Part shown: positions 6,139-6,309 of the stretch, piece by piece
How the letters are laid out: each line of letters opens with the position of its first letter
Position numbering within the stretch: the stretch's first letter is position 1
Origin: JAENWH01 sp038248745
Lineage (GTDB): Bacteria; Bacillota; Clostridia; Peptostreptococcales; Anaerovoracaceae
Assembly: GCA_038248745.1 (NCBI GenBank)
Contig: JBBRXC010000098.1
Span: 1-6,309 of the forward strand
Reading direction: 5' to 3'
Length of the DNA stretch: 6,309 nt
Translations under genes and position numbers: made by a program
The notes under the pieces: model-generated
The model's input: the letters and a program-made list of their open reading frames with translations, nothing else
Databases searched by the model: none
Told to the model about the DNA's origin: nothing

Positions 6139-6309
6139 TGGAAAATGCAACGGTCGTTTGGGGTTCATTAGTTTCAAATTTTTTATCATTGTTATTTGTA
6201 GTAGAGTTTATTATTGCATTAACAATTATTTTCCTTGAACGAAAAAATCCGTCTGCAACCTTGGCTTGGATTATGATAATATTCCTATTACCTGTAATAG
6301 GAATATTGT
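6138..6309 (+). CDS. cls: Cardiolipin synthase, N-terminal end (partial)
   Basis: The first 57 residues are visible and the gene continues beyond the window. A hydrophobic segment (about 10-32) is followed by FLERKNPSATLAWIMIIFLLPVIGIL. This matches the N-terminal membrane region of bacterial cardiolipin synthases, where E-R-[KR]-N-P-[SA]-x-T-L-A-W precedes a second membrane helix ending in LPxxG. The catalytic phospholipase-D-like HKD motifs would lie downstream and cannot be checked. The enzyme joins two phosphatidylglycerol molecules to make cardiolipin and glycerol at the cytoplasmic membrane. The ATG overlaps the trpB stop in a TAATG junction. The only upstream ribosome-binding-like sequence, GGAG at 6121-6124, is 13 bases away, so translation may depend on re-initiation by ribosomes leaving trpB. 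A short membrane protein of another kind is possible but less likely. Confidence 0.85.
   Translation, partial: MENATVVWGSLVSNFLSLLFVVEFIIALTIIFLERKNPSATLAWIMIIFLLPVIGIL

Overview
The window is a compact, entirely plus-strand stretch of a low-GC, Gram-positive-type (Firmicutes) chromosome, most likely from an anaerobic clostridium-like organism. This rests on AT-rich coding sequence, strong AGGAGG-type ribosome binding sites, the acyl-phosphate acyltransferase PlsY, and a tRNA-sensing T-box leader, which is typical of Firmicutes. The genus cannot be fixed from the sequence alone.

Positions 2-4474 hold a run of housekeeping genes: the 3' end of ftsY (SRP receptor), der (ribosome-assembly GTPase), plsY and gpsA (the first steps of glycerophospholipid synthesis), and miaB (tRNA ms2i6A methylthiotransferase). 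The first four overlap by 8, 8 and 1 bases, and miaB follows 20 bases after gpsA, so they read as one operon. The end of miaB lies in a short direct duplication, and no clear intrinsic terminator follows it.

Positions 4475-4905 hold no gene but a regulatory region that can be read almost base by base: a promoter with a perfect -35 box and an extended -10, then a T-box riboswitch. Its Stem I specifier loop presents UGG, the tryptophan codon. An antiterminator carries the conserved UGGN bulge, and a mutually exclusive terminator hairpin ends in seven U. The leader should let transcription into the downstream genes proceed when tRNA-Trp is uncharged.

Positions 4906-6138 encode a full-length but somewhat divergent tryptophan synthase beta chain that contains no tryptophan. 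It is not followed by trpA. Its stop codon overlaps the ATG of the next gene, the start of a cardiolipin synthase that runs off the window. A tryptophan-sensing leader therefore seems to control a stand-alone TrpB together with a phospholipid enzyme.

The housekeeping genes are ordinary. The parts worth a second look are the Trp T-box, the stand-alone TrpB, its stop-start coupling to cardiolipin synthase, and the duplicated miaB tail. I see no CRISPR array, mobile element, tRNA or rRNA gene, and no clear new biological system.
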